From Promethearchaeota archaeon (GTDB lineage Archaea > Asgardarchaeota > Lokiarchaeia > Sigyniarchaeales > SOKP01): a stretch of 39,731 nucleotides of DNA. The notes beneath the pieces are model-generated. The model did not search any database and was not told where the DNA came from. It saw only the letters and a list, made by a program, of their open reading frames with translations. Positions 1-9,156 of the stretch are shown here, piece after piece. Each line of letters begins with the position of its first letter. Position 1 is the first letter of the stretch. Location of the stretch: assembly GCA_019894855.1 (NCBI GenBank), contig JAGXNS010000005.1, forward strand, positions 13,703 through 53,433. The letters are read 5' to 3'. Both the position numbers and the translations under genes were made by a program.

Positions 1-2
1 CA

Positions 3-1697
3 TTATGGGATTCGGGATTCAGTGCATATGAAAAAAGCCGTGATTCCGGCTGGACGATTTCCGGAGCTAATAGATCAATTGACCTAGAAGCAAATTCCAT
101 AATGATGTCAGCGTGCTTAAAATTTTTCGAATACACGGGAAATATAACATATTATAATAGAGCTTGGCAATTGTTTAACACTTTTGAAAACTCTTTTTAC
201 GATGGAGCTGTAAATTCTTATAAATCATCGATAGATTCCCCTGTTAACGATAATAAAAACTTGTACGCAAATTTAAGATTGTGCGAAGCCTATTTAACTG
301 CTTTCGAAATTTATAGTAATACTCAATTAATTTCTGAGTATAATGTAACGAGTGAAATTCCTGATTTTTTATTTAACCAAGATGCTTTAAACATTACAAG
401 TATCTACTCATATAGTAAAACTGATAAGTATTATAATATAACTACGGGGGATTATGAATCATTTACAATTGAATATCAGATTGATACTGCTTCTATTAGC
501 TATATATTTAAAAATCCAGAAAGAGTAATTTTAAATACCATATCACAGCAAGTTACTAACTCATCCACGACCTTTTTATACAATATCACTGATGCGTTTG
601 AAATAGGACAGGGTTATTACCTTCAAATATTTGTTAACTCAACAAATTTTGGAACTTCTCATGTACTTAAGCAATTTAATGTTATCTCTGGCTTAGTAGC
701 CTCGCCAATTTTAGGTTTGCCCGCCATACTATATCAGGGACCTATTCTTAACATCACAATCCCAATCAACAATACGCGCAATCAAAATGTAAATTTAACA
801 GTTTCCATGGAGGGAATTAACATAATTAACGATATTCAAGATATTGCGTTTAATACTCTCGTTTTAACAAATGTTACATTTAATATTACAACTACATTCG
901 ACGCAGCTATTGGGCCTCAAAATATTATTTTTATCTTTAAAGAGAATAATATCACCTACTTAGAAATAATAAAAATAATAGATATAGGATATTCATTCGA
1001 TTATACTAATTTTATATATCAAAATAGTATAGTTAATGGAGTGAGCGCTTTTGCTTCGCTAACTTTGATTAATTTCCTTCCAAATGCTACCCAAACCTTG
1101 AATGTGAGTTTCTATGAAGATGATGTTTTAATTCTTAGGGAAGAAACGCATTTAAACGAAAGGGAAATTAAAACTGTCTATTACGATCTAGACTATTTAG
1201 ATACAGAAACTCATCTCGTTAATGTTATTATGAACATTTCAAAGGGTGATACAATCTTTTATAGTAAACAATTTAATGTAGAGATAATAGAAAAGTTCGA
1301 AATTTTAAGTGTTTCTTTTCCAGAAACAATATTACAAGGTAGTGCTGCTCAATTTATTTTAATTATACAGAACAACCACGATGTTTCTGAACCGTTTATT
1401 CTTTATGTAAATGGTGTTCCAGTTGAGACTAATCTCAATGGTTTAGGAGCAGGAATCAATAGAATTGTAGCTGAAGTAATTCCCAGCATAAATCCTTATG
1501 ACTTTAGTAAAAAATCTTACATTTTTGAAATAAAAGATAGTTTAGATGAACCTATTGTAAAATACTACTTTGAAGTTCAAATGGAACTTTCGTCATTTAA
1601 TTTAGTGATATTTTATGTTCTTCCTGTTCTAATTCCTATATGCATTATTTTAATATATAAAAACAAAGAGATAAAGAATAAAATGTTAAGAAGGTGA
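3..1697 (+). CDS. Cell-surface protein with C-terminal membrane anchor (5' end missing)
   Basis: The reading frame is open to the first base of the window, so the N-terminus lies outside; the first ATG pair (about 102) is internal. The first ~120 residues are helical and rich in Trp and Tyr (including the stretch YYNRAWQLF), resembling an alpha-helical toroid such as a glycosidase or epimerase fold, but I cannot name the family. The rest is beta-rich with many Asn-X-Ser/Thr sites, in the style of CARDB/Ig-like extracellular repeats. The last ~30 residues are one hydrophobic helix followed by a short basic tail (KNKEIKNKMLRR), so the protein is probably anchored with its bulk outside. The next surface-protein gene starts 7 nt after its stop, which suggests co-transcription. 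Substrate or ligand unknown. Confidence 0.7.
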   Translation, partial: LWDSGFSAYEKSRDSGWTISGANRSIDLEANSIMMSACLKFFEYTGNITYYNRAWQLFNTFENSFYDGAVNSYKSSIDSPVNDNKNLYANLRLCEAYLTAFEIYSNTQLISEYNVTSEIPDFLFNQDALNITSIYSYSKTDKYYNITTGDYESFTIEYQIDTASISYIFKNPERVILNTISQQVTNSSTTFLYNITDAFEIGQGYYLQIFVNSTNFGTSHVLKQFNVISGLVASPILGLPAILYQGPILNITIPINNTRNQNVNLTVSMEGINIINDIQDIAFNTLVLTNVTFNITTTFDAAIGPQNIIFIFKENNITYLEIIKIIDIGYSFDYTNFIYQNSIVNGVSAFASLTLINFLPNATQTLNVSFYEDDVLILREETHLNEREIKTVYYDLDYLDTETHLVNVIMNISKGDTIFYSKQFNVEIIEKFEILSVSFPETILQGSAAQFILIIQNNHDVSEPFILYVNGVPVETNLNGLGAGINRIVAEVIPSINPYDFSKKSYIFEIKDSLDEPIVKYYFEVQMELSSFNLVIFYVLPVLIPICIILIYKNKEIKNKMLRR

Positions 1698-1704
1698 TTA
1701 ATGA

Positions 1705-3432
1705 ATGATTAAACGAAAGCGATTTATTAAAAATGTAGTATTTGCTCTTACTCTATTCTCTCTAATTCTGAGTTTATGGGCTATTTCAATGTCTGTAAGC
1801 AACATAACCGCATTAGATAACGATAGCGATAAATTCTTAGTAGATTTTAAGAACGATCTTGAAGTAAAAACCGCTAGCAACGGGAATCCCTCGTTAGATT
1901 ACTCGGACATGTCTCAAAACGCGTCATTAATTTATAGATTATTTGAATCTGTAGAATTTAACATAAACGCTTCAAAATTCGCTAACCCTAATTATACCAT
2001 CATGCAAATTCATTATTCAAACGGAGATATAGAAGATTTTGATATGATAAATAAGGCTGGAACAGATAATTTTACTTATACTTATAAACCTCTTTATAAC
2101 GCTCCATTAGATTTTCAAAATGTAAGCTTTCTGATATACAATATGTCAGATTATCTTCTTAGTTCCTCAATCCCGATAACTAACTTCACAATTACGACAA
2201 ATTATTTCATATCCCCTGATAAAACCGAATATAATAGGGGTGATACCCTCAATGCTGATTTAGGTGTATGTAATCTCCCTCAACCCTATGATTTTAACTG
2301 GAATGTGTCGATAGTTGACGGCGATAACGAGACTTTACATAATGTTCTATTTGATATTGGTAATGATCTTTTTCACATCTCTATTCTAATTGATGATAGA
2401 TTTGAATTCTCAAATAAGATCTATTATATTAAACTTAACATAACTGATGTTTCAAGTGGTACTAAGGAAGCTGCGTATCTACCTTTTAGAGTTTTGAATA
2501 CTTTACCTGAAATTTCAGGTCCTACAGTTGAATTTTCTAAAGATCCCATAAAAAGAGTAGAAGATTGTATAATAACCTTAAATGCAACAGACCAAGATCC
2601 AGACACACTTCCCGAAAATCTAACCGTTTCCATGGTAATTCAAACATCCACTGGGGAATTATTAACTCCAATTGAATTAACAAACCATAATAACTGGACT
2701 TTCTCAACTACTTTTTCTGTAGCTACTAACAAATCTGTAGGCATATATCAAATAAGTATCGAAGTTGAAGACCAGTTTGGTGGAATAGGCTCCTATAATA
2801 CATCTATAATTGTCGAAAATAATCCTCCCGAAATTTTAGGCTATTTCGTAAATGGATTAAGCATGAACCAAAGTATTATTGTGAATTATGGTGAAGATTT
2901 AAATTTTAATTTTGATGTAACCGATGTTGAAAACACAATTGCTTATATTACAGTAGCACTTTTAGATGCTAAATCCAATTGGTATAATATCACAAGAGAA
3001 TATGCGCCTGGTATGAGAATAACAATTCGTACAGAGGAATTAATAACTGGTATTTGGTATGCTTACATCTCCGTAACCGATATTGATGGTGCTACGACAT
3101 ACCTTAATTCAGATTTTGGTCTAGCACCCCAAGAAATCAATATATTACCTGATTTATTAACACCTATTCTGCCTTGGATTAGTTTTTCCATAGGGATTAT
3201 ACTTGGCGTGTTAGTAGGAGTGGGTATATTATACAAGAAATTTAAACCTAAATCTGTAGAGTTGAAAAAAGCACCTTCTAAAAAATCAGCTCAACAAAAA
3301 CCTACAAAAAAAGTAAAGCCAGTTCCTTCAAGAAAAAAAGATGTAGAAGAAGAAATTGAGAAAGATGAAGTAGGAGAAGTTGAACCTCCCTCTAAAGAAC
3401 CACAAAGAAAAATAAAAAGAAAGTTAAAATAG
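1705..3432 (+). CDS. Cell-surface protein with Ig/cadherin-like domains and basic cytoplasmic tail
   Basis: 575 residues. An N-terminal hydrophobic segment (about residues 10-32) follows a basic start and looks like a signal peptide or anchor. The middle is beta-rich with acidic repeats (for example DQDPDTLPENLTV and DVENTIAYITV) typical of Ig- or cadherin-like extracellular modules, with many N-glycosylation-type sites. A second hydrophobic helix near residues 490-512 precedes a highly charged tail of about 60 residues (Lys/Pro-rich, then Glu-rich, then Lys-rich). ATG at 1705 is preferred over ATG at 1701, which is out of frame; AAGGTGAT at 1691-1698 is the SD. Tandem with the upstream surface protein. 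Function unknown; adhesion or a surface layer role is inference. Confidence 0.7.
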   Translation: MIKRKRFIKNVVFALTLFSLILSLWAISMSVSNITALDNDSDKFLVDFKNDLEVKTASNGNPSLDYSDMSQNASLIYRLFESVEFNINASKFANPNYTIMQIHYSNGDIEDFDMINKAGTDNFTYTYKPLYNAPLDFQNVSFLIYNMSDYLLSSSIPITNFTITTNYFISPDKTEYNRGDTLNADLGVCNLPQPYDFNWNVSIVDGDNETLHNVLFDIGNDLFHISILIDDRFEFSNKIYYIKLNITDVSSGTKEAAYLPFRVLNTLPEISGPTVEFSKDPIKRVEDCIITLNATDQDPDTLPENLTVSMVIQTSTGELLTPIELTNHNNWTFSTTFSVATNKSVGIYQISIEVEDQFGGIGSYNTSIIVENNPPEILGYFVNGLSMNQSIIVNYGEDLNFNFDVTDVENTIAYITVALLDAKSNWYNITREYAPGMRITIRTEELITGIWYAYISVTDIDGATTYLNSDFGLAPQEINILPDLLTPILPWISFSIGIILGVLVGVGILYKKFKPKSVELKKAPSKKSAQQKPTKKVKPVPSRKKDVEEEIEKDEVGEVEPPSKEPQRKIKRKLK

Positions 3433-3479
3433 GAAAAATATTCTTATTTTAAACTTTAAATTTCTTTCTGTATTAGTGT

Positions 3480-4391
3480 TTAAGCTAAAACATCGTGAAG
3501 TCGATAGTGAAACTTTCCTAGTTTCCCTCCGTAATTGCCTGCACTAATTTTATTAATCCCCGGAACTTGAACGGCGGCGTGTATGCCTAATTTCATTGCC
3601 TCTTTTATGATTTCCTCAGATGCACCATCAAGTATTATTTCGTATACGCAATTATCTTTTTCTCCTAATAAAGAGTTATCAATTTTCTGTCTGAGAGTTG
3701 GACATAAGGGATCATTTGTTGATGCGTTTAAGAAACTATATGCTGAACCGACTTTAGAACCTGAACGTGCTATTCCACCTGGAAAAGGGGTTATGACATT
3801 TTCTAAATCTTTAATAGCTTCAATAGATTTTTCAGAAGCCTCTAATGTGGCTTTCTGTGTTTCACCATATATCAAAAAATTACCTCCGGCGATTCCTTTT
3901 CCGACTTTGAAAACGCTCTGTACTTCAAATTCTCCATCCATAACAGGAATTTTCCACGCTTCGAATGGATAAGAAGCTTCAATTTTTTCCTCAAATTTAT
4001 CTCCAAAAAATTTTAATTTATACCCCGTTTTGATTTCAAAATCTTTTTCTGGAACGAGAGAGGTATTTAAAGCGTCAAAACAAGCTGTAGTTGGGCAAGT
4101 TAATATACATTGTCCTACTCTGTTTAGCAACACTTGATCCATCTTATCTTTTTTAGTTTTAAAAAACATCAAGGCAACTCCTGGGCGATTATCGGGGGTC
4201 TTGTCTGCTGGGACATATACATCAACTCCTGCCTCTGCATCACAGTGGATAGTTGATGTTCCGTAGCCCGTTGCGATTTGACTGGCAATTTCTACCCATT
4301 TCTCATTTACCGCAGTTACTAGAATTCTGGTAAAAACCGCTCCGAAGGCTTCGCAAAAAGTATCTTCTATCTCCACTCCATTTAATTCCAT
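3480..4391 (-). CDS. ftr: Formylmethanofuran:tetrahydromethanopterin N-formyltransferase
   Basis: 303 residues, close to the ~297 of known Ftr enzymes, with collinear signatures: N-terminal ELNGVEIEDTFCEAFGAVF, then CDAEAGVD, TPDNRPGV and GQCILTCPTTACFDAL. It moves the formyl group between formylmethanofuran and H4MPT in the cytoplasmic methyl branch of the Wood-Ljungdahl pathway. ATG at 4391 gives the exact family N-terminus. It is divergent from mtd across a 150-nt intergenic region, so the two C1 genes probably share a control region; mch lies at 26.7 kb. The gene is intact. In Asgard archaea the direction (CO2 fixation or formyl oxidation) cannot be read from sequence. Confidence 0.95.
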   Translation of the reverse strand: MELNGVEIEDTFCEAFGAVFTRILVTAVNEKWVEIASQIATGYGTSTIHCDAEAGVDVYVPADKTPDNRPGVALMFFKTKKDKMDQVLLNRVGQCILTCPTTACFDALNTSLVPEKDFEIKTGYKLKFFGDKFEEKIEASYPFEAWKIPVMDGEFEVQSVFKVGKGIAGGNFLIYGETQKATLEASEKSIEAIKDLENVITPFPGGIARSGSKVGSAYSFLNASTNDPLCPTLRQKIDNSLLGEKDNCVYEIILDGASEEIIKEAMKLGIHAAVQVPGINKISAGNYGGKLGKFHYRLHDVLA

Positions 4392-4423
4392 TTTCTAATC
4401 AACTTTTAATATTATATCTAAAT

Positions 4424-4486
4424 TTGATAATAATTACAATTTTTAATAATTTAAAATAAAAACTAAAAACGTTAATTAATTATCAA
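4424..4486. promoter_or_regulatory. Divergent ftr/mtd control region with TTGATAAT / ATTATCAA inverted arms
   Basis: The ftr-mtd intergenic region is almost pure A+T. It holds two complementary 8-mers, TTGATAAT at 4424-4431 and ATTATCAA at 4479-4486, 47 nt apart. The same half-site core (TTGATAA/TTATCAA) recurs as a tight hairpin or dyad at 10637-10656. In such AT-rich DNA the core alone occurs often by chance, so a regulator site is only a suggestion. Confidence 0.25.
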
Positions 4487-4544
4487 TCAAAATAACTAAT
4501 AGAATTTATCAAAATATTGTTTAATAAATTTAAAGTTGTCAAAA

Positions 4545-5384
4545 ATGAGTGAAGAAAAATTTTTGAAGATTGGAATTCTAAAAAATGGGACAATTGGTTC
4601 TTCGCTATTGCTTGCTTTTTTACTGGATGAAAGAGCTGAAGCTACTCGAATTAAAGTACGAGAAGTTACCTCGGGAGCGAAGATGAACCCTCCAGAAGAA
4701 TGCTTAGAAACTATGAGAAAATTGTTGGAATTCGAACCTGATTTAATCTTAATGTCCAGCCCAAACGCTGCATTAAAAGGACCAAAAGCAGCAAGAGAAT
4801 TAGCAGGGGCTATTCCTACGATTGTAATCTCTGATTCTCCAGCAAAAAAAGCCATCGAAGAATTTAAGGAAAAAAACATGGGTTATATTATCGTAGGTTG
4901 TGATTCTATGATAGGAGCAAGACGTCCATTTCTAGACACTATTGAGATGAGTTGTTTCAATTCAGATCTATTAAAAGTTCTAACGATTACTGGTGCTTTT
5001 AATATAATAACTAACGAATTAAATAAAGTTATAATGGATATGTTAGAAGGGAAGGTGCCTACTTTACCTCAGATTGAAATTAATGCTACTAACGCTACGG
5101 AGGCAGCAAATTTTTCAAACCCTTACGCCCAAGCTAAGGCTATTGCCGCCTTTGAATTAGCAGCCTCAGTTTCTAAGATTACGGGGAGAGCATGCTTTGT
5201 TTTAAAAGATAGAGCGGAATATATGCCGTTATTGGCTGCAGCTCACGAAATGATGAAAACTGCTGCTGAATTATGCACACAAGCTAGAGAAATAGAAAAA
5301 TCTAACGATACTGTATTGAGAACGCCTCATCATGCTAAACAACATCTTTTAACCAAAAGAAAACTCCACGAAAAAGAAGCATAA
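4545..5384 (+). CDS. mtd: F420-dependent methylene-tetrahydromethanopterin dehydrogenase
   Basis: About 279 residues, the usual length of Mtd. The N-terminus KIGILKNGTIGSSLLLAFLLDERA, then VTSGAKMNPPEE, then IPTIVISDSPAKKA and a C-terminal helical region (ALAAAHEMMKTAAELC type) match the family throughout. It oxidises or forms methylene-H4MPT using F420/F420H2. ATG at 4545 is chosen over in-frame TTG at 4536 because the family begins a few residues before KIGI; neither has a clear SD. Divergent from ftr. A second, unrelated methylene dehydrogenase of MtdA/MtdB type lies at 8.1 kb, so the step may be served by two electron carriers. A 12-T run follows the stop and probably ends transcription. 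Confidence 0.93.
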   Translation: MSEEKFLKIGILKNGTIGSSLLLAFLLDERAEATRIKVREVTSGAKMNPPEECLETMRKLLEFEPDLILMSSPNAALKGPKAARELAGAIPTIVISDSPAKKAIEEFKEKNMGYIIVGCDSMIGARRPFLDTIEMSCFNSDLLKVLTITGAFNIITNELNKVIMDMLEGKVPTLPQIEINATNATEAANFSNPYAQAKAIAAFELAASVSKITGRACFVLKDRAEYMPLLAAAHEMMKTAAELCTQAREIEKSNDTVLRTPHHAKQHLLTKRKLHEKEA

Positions 5385-5421
5385 TTATTATTATTAATAT
5401 ATATTTTTTATAAAATTCTTA

Positions 5422-5433
5422 TTTTTTTTTTTT
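5422..5433 (+). terminator. Oligo-T terminator after mtd
   Basis: A run of 12 T starts about 38 nt after the mtd stop codon. Oligo-T tracts alone can end transcription in archaea. No hairpin is seen on this side. Confidence 0.5.
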
Positions 5434-5468
5434 AATTTCTTGAAATAGGTAATAGTACAAAAAAAATT

Positions 5469-5504
5469 AAGGGAATCCCCTTAAAACATTTTTTGGATTC
5501 CCTT
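5469..5504 (-). terminator. Hairpin plus T-run terminator of the minus-strand cluster
   Basis: A perfect 10-bp stem, AAGGGAATCC at 5469-5478 and GGATTCCCTT at 5495-5504, encloses a 16-nt loop. Read on the minus strand it is followed by AA and a run of eight T. The stem contains the last codons and stop of the 5481-5741 gene. It is the most GC-rich inverted repeat I noticed outside genes and would end the cluster of minus-strand genes upstream. Confidence 0.65.
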
Positions 5505-5741
5505 TATCTCAGATTTTAATAAATATATTAAAGTTTCTATATATTGTCTATTAATTGAGTCTTTCTCACGAATAGCATTATACGCGTTTAAATATTCACT
5601 TAATTGTGTTTCTTTTTCAATTATCTCCGCTTCAAAGTAACCTCGAGCAAATTCAGAGGTAAATTCTCTTTTAGAAGATAAAATGATTTTTTCATCAAAA
5701 CTATTTACTTCATTATCCAAACATATCACCGTTATGTACAC
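5481..5741 (-). CDS. Small hypothetical protein downstream of CDC48
   Basis: 86 residues; family not recognised. The first ~20 residues could form beta strands (YITVICLD), and the rest is a charged helical stretch rich in Glu and Lys with regular hydrophobic spacing, possibly coiled coil. No membrane segment and no cysteine cluster. The start is GTG at 5741, immediately after AAAAG on the minus strand, 14 nt downstream of the CDC48 stop, so it is probably the last gene of that transcript. Its 3' end forms part of a terminator hairpin. The tight spacing suggests a partner or adaptor of CDC48, but that is inference. Confidence 0.55.
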   Translation of the reverse strand: MYITVICLDNEVNSFDEKIILSSKREFTSEFARGYFEAEIIEKETQLSEYLNAYNAIREKDSINRQYIETLIYLLKSEIKGIQKMF

Positions 5742-5755
5742 CTTTTAATTTTTTT

Positions 5756-8029
5756 TTATCTGTAAATATCTTCGACAGTTTCTTTAATAGTTTCTTTGTA
5801 AGCCCTTTTAGCTTTATTAGCGCCTAATTGTACTTTTTCTATTGCTCTTTCAAAATCAGCTTGAGAAATTTTAATCTTTTTATATGAATGAGGATTTTGG
5901 GTATCTATATTATCATCAATAACACCTCTACGAATGGCCAAAAGTGTGGCTTCTTCGCAGATTGCTTTTATATCCGCTCCTGTATTTCCTTCTAACCCTT
6001 CAGCTAGTTTTTCAATATCAATATTATTATCTATCGGACGATTAGCAAGGTGTATTTTAAATATCTTAATTCGAGATGTTTTATTTGGTAATGGAACTTC
6101 AATATGCCTTCCGAATCTTCCTGAACGCAGAATGGCAGGATCGAGAATATCGGGTCTATTTGTAGCCGCTATTAAAATGACACCTATTAATTCTTCTAAA
6201 CCATCTATTTCTGTTAAAAGTTGCGCTACAACTTGTTCAATGACCCTTGAACTTGATGATATAGATCTTCTTGCTGCGATAGCATCAATTTCGTCAAAAA
6301 ATATAATACAAGGAGCAGCCGCTCTTGCTTTTCGAAATATTTCTCTTACAGCTTTAGCACTTTCACCAACCCATTTTGATAGAAATTCAGGACCCTTTAC
6401 TGAAATAAAATTTATTTCAGTTTCATGGGCAAGCGCTTTAGCCATTAATGTCTTACCCGTCCCAGGAAGACCAAATATTAAAATTCCATTAGGAGGTCTC
6501 GATTTCATATGCTTATAGAACCCCGAGTACTTAAATGGCCATTCAACAATTTCTCTTAATTGCTGCTTTGCGTCTTCTAATCCGCCAATATCTTCCCAAG
6601 TTTCAGTTGGTTGTGTAACGAGTACTTCTCTTAATGCAGATGGATCAATACTATTTAATGCTGTAACAAAATGTGTCATTTTGATTATTAATTTATTTAG
6701 AATTTCTTCCGGTATAGGTTTATTTAAGTCAATATTGGGTATTATCTCCCTTATCGCAAGTATTGCTGCCTCTTTGCATAATGCTTTTATATCCGCACCG
6801 ACAAAACCATGTGTTTTTTCAGCAATAAGATTTAGATCAATATCTTCATTTAGAGGCATTCCTCGAGTATGGATCAATAAAACTTCATAACGACCTTTAG
6901 TATCAGGTACTTTAATTTCAATTTCTCTGTCAAAACGGCCTGGTCTTCTAAGTGCTATATCAATATTATTTACTTTATTTGTTGCACCAATAACAATGAC
7001 TTCACCTCTCCCTTCTAAACCATCCATAAGTGATAAAAGTTGAGCCACAACTCTTGATTCTACTTGATCCTTATTATAATCCCTTTTATGAGCAATTGAA
7101 TCTAATTCGTCAAGAAAAATAATAGAGGGGGCGTTAATTTTAGCTTCTTCAAATCTTTTTCGAAGATTTTCTTCACTTTGTCCAAAAAATTTACTCATTA
7201 TTTCAGGTCCACTGATATTTATAAAATAGGCATCAGTCTCATAAGCCACTGCTTTTGCTAGTAATGTTTTACCTGTACCTGGAACCCCATGGAGTAGAAC
7301 TCCTTTTGGAGGATCAATTCCAATTCTTTCAAAAAGTTCAGGATGTCTAATAGGTAGTTCAATCATTTCTCTTATTTTTTGAATCGCATCCTCTAAACCA
7401 CCGATATCCTCGTAAGTTATTTTTCCCTGAATTTCTTGTAATCTCTGTTCTAATTCATTAATTCCTTCATATGTTATTTCTTTTTTTTTTATTTCGTTAA
7501 TTTCTTGAGTTGATTTTTTACTAAATAATATTTTTGTATCTAGTCGAATTTTAACTGCTTCAGAATTTGGGGTGTAATCGACAACTACAAGGTCAATTCT
7601 GCGTGCCATAGCGTAGAAGCTTAAGCTATCTCCTTTTGTAATTGCCCTATTTTCTAATTTTCTAGCTAAGGCTTGAGGATCTCGCGGGATTAAGGAATTA
7701 TCTAACCCAGTAAAAGTGATGGTACTGGCAATATCTATACTAATTTTTTTTATTTCAACAAGGTCATCAATTAAGGCTCCCAAATTTCGCCTTAGGGAGG
7801 GATCCATACGAATAATCATTTTTCCTTCATCTTCATTTTTTCCTGTTGACAAAGAAGCAACAGTTTTTTTGTTTACTGTAGGATGAATGATTTTAATTAC
7901 ATCACCTACCTTGAGATTTAAATTTGAAACTATCTCTGGGTCTAATCTTACAATACCTCTCCCTGCATCTTCTTTGAATGCGTCTTTAATCCTTACTTTC
8001 CTAACAATCCCATCATTATTCTCAACCAT
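5756..8029 (-). CDS. cdc48: CDC48/p97/VAT-type AAA+ ATPase
   Basis: 757 residues from the ATG at 8029, which has AGAGGGG about 8 nt upstream; an in-frame start 39 nt earlier lacks support. Order: N-terminal double-psi beta-barrel substrate domain (about 1-185), AAA domain D1 with Walker A GVPGTGKT (248-255), Walker [10 protein letters not shown] (303-311) and RRPGRFD arginine-finger region (361-367), then D2 with Walker A GLPGTGKT (520-527), Walker [10 protein letters not shown] and sensor-2 [11 protein letters not shown]. It forms a hexameric unfoldase that pulls proteins from complexes or toward the proteasome. D2 reads RSGRFGRH where CDC48 proteins usually have RPGRFDR. It lies in a cluster behind a C1 dehydrogenase, an unusual setting. 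Confidence 0.95.
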   Translation of the reverse strand: MVENNDGIVRKVRIKDAFKEDAGRGIVRLDPEIVSNLNLKVGDVIKIIHPTVNKKTVASLSTGKNEDEGKMIIRMDPSLRRNLGALIDDLVEIKKISIDIASTITFTGLDNSLIPRDPQALARKLENRAITKGDSLSFYAMARRIDLVVVDYTPNSEAVKIRLDTKILFSKKSTQEINEIKKKEITYEGINELEQRLQEIQGKITYEDIGGLEDAIQKIREMIELPIRHPELFERIGIDPPKGVLLHGVPGTGKTLLAKAVAYETDAYFINISGPEIMSKFFGQSEENLRKRFEEAKINAPSIIFLDELDSIAHKRDYNKDQVESRVVAQLLSLMDGLEGRGEVIVIGATNKVNNIDIALRRPGRFDREIEIKVPDTKGRYEVLLIHTRGMPLNEDIDLNLIAEKTHGFVGADIKALCKEAAILAIREIIPNIDLNKPIPEEILNKLIIKMTHFVTALNSIDPSALREVLVTQPTETWEDIGGLEDAKQQLREIVEWPFKYSGFYKHMKSRPPNGILIFGLPGTGKTLMAKALAHETEINFISVKGPEFLSKWVGESAKAVREIFRKARAAAPCIIFFDEIDAIAARRSISSSSRVIEQVVAQLLTEIDGLEELIGVILIAATNRPDILDPAILRSGRFGRHIEVPLPNKTSRIKIFKIHLANRPIDNNIDIEKLAEGLEGNTGADIKAICEEATLLAIRRGVIDDNIDTQNPHSYKKIKISQADFERAIEKVQLGANKAKRAYKETIKETVEDIYR

Positions 8030-8088
8030 TTTTTTCCCCTCTATATTAACAAATAAATTAACACACAAAAAATTAGAAATTTAAGAAT

Positions 8089-9102
8089 TTACATCTTAGA
8101 TAACAATTTTTTAGCAACTTCGAACGCATAGTTATAATCGAATACTTTTGTACCTTTAGTTTTTGTTGCTTCTTTTAATATTTCTCCCTCCGAATTTGCT
8201 TTTAAGCGACCTAATGCCAAAGCCCCGATTCCAAAAATTCCTAAAAAAATTTCTTCATTATCGTGTTTTGGAAGTATTCCTTCAATTCCATAGGGGGGAA
8301 CTAAATTGATATCTACTACAATTTTCTTACCATCTAACCTTTCCATAAGATCGCTTGTTAAAATTTCAACACCAGCAGCAGCTAGAGACCAGATAATAAG
8401 CGCATCTTTAGCAACATCATATCTTTGTTCTTTTTCAGGAGCAAAAATCCCTTTAATCTCGGTTGCACCCTCCCCAGCTTCTTCGGTTACTTCTTTAGCA
8501 AGATTTTTTATAAATTCTTCGTTTGATTTATCCCAAGTTTCAATTAAAAATGTATTTAACCCTTCTCTTGCTGCTAATATGGCTGCAATTCTAGCAACCG
8601 GGCCTGCCCCATAGATTACGACTTTTTCTCCTTTTAAATCACTAATTTTATGTATATTTTTAGCATCGTATAAAGTCTTAGCTACAACTGCAGAAGCAGT
8701 AGTATGAGAGCCTCTTGGATCAATTATTACAGGACATTCAAATGGAGGCACTAAGGATTCAATAACTTCCTTGGCGATTTTTTCCCCTTCCTTTACATCA
8801 GATCCCCCAATAAAAAATGTTGTAGGTGCTTTAGGTTTACGTGAAAATATTGCATCTTGGACAAGTTTAGGAACTTGATCCGCAGTCATTCTACTTATTG
8901 GCACAACAATATCAAAACCAGCGTCGTAAGCCATGTTGATGTCAAACGGAGAAGCGTTATCATCCGTGTCAAAAAAATAACAAATCTTATCTGATGTATC
9001 CTTTTTTTTTATTTTAATTGGCGTCAATTCTATTATTGATTTTTTACCGAGAATACTTTCAATTTTATTAGCAATTTCATTATTTTGAGTAATTTTTCTC
9101 AT
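8089..9102 (-). CDS. MtdA/MtdB-type NAD(P)-dependent methylene-H4MPT (or methylene-THF) dehydrogenase
   Basis: 337 residues. After a ~40-residue N-terminal extension it follows the MtdA/MtdB family: YFFDTDDNASPFDINMAYDAG, a TADQVPKLVQDAIFSR region, FFIGGSDVKEGEKIA, then DPRGSHTTASAVV and a Rossmann motif VVIYGAGPVARIAAILAA. The C-terminal LGIFGIGALALGRLK also matches. In methylotrophs these enzymes use NAD(P)+ to oxidise methylene-H4MPT or methylene-THF. With ftr, mch and F420-type mtd nearby, H4MPT is the likelier C1 carrier. Extension and cofactor choice cannot be settled by eye. Upstream genes are two uncharacterised paralogues, downstream is CDC48, and spacings of 54 and 59 nt suggest one transcript. 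Confidence 0.85.
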   Translation of the reverse strand: MRKITQNNEIANKIESILGKKSIIELTPIKIKKKDTSDKICYFFDTDDNASPFDINMAYDAGFDIVVPISRMTADQVPKLVQDAIFSRKPKAPTTFFIGGSDVKEGEKIAKEVIESLVPPFECPVIIDPRGSHTTASAVVAKTLYDAKNIHKISDLKGEKVVIYGAGPVARIAAILAAREGLNTFLIETWDKSNEEFIKNLAKEVTEEAGEGATEIKGIFAPEKEQRYDVAKDALIIWSLAAAGVEILTSDLMERLDGKKIVVDINLVPPYGIEGILPKHDNEEIFLGIFGIGALALGRLKANSEGEILKEATKTKGTKVFDYNYAFEVAKKLLSKM

Positions 9103-9156
9103 CTCACATCGTTAATTAAATTATAAAATTCAAAAATTATTATAACAAAATAAAAA

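Noticed and set aside
3583-3972. 129-codon plus-strand open frame inside ftr
   Set aside because: Lies wholly antisense to a clearly conserved Ftr gene and its translation shows no family features.
5934-6518. 194-codon plus-strand open frame
   Set aside because: Antisense to the conserved D2 AAA domain of CDC48; long only because of codon bias on the real strand.
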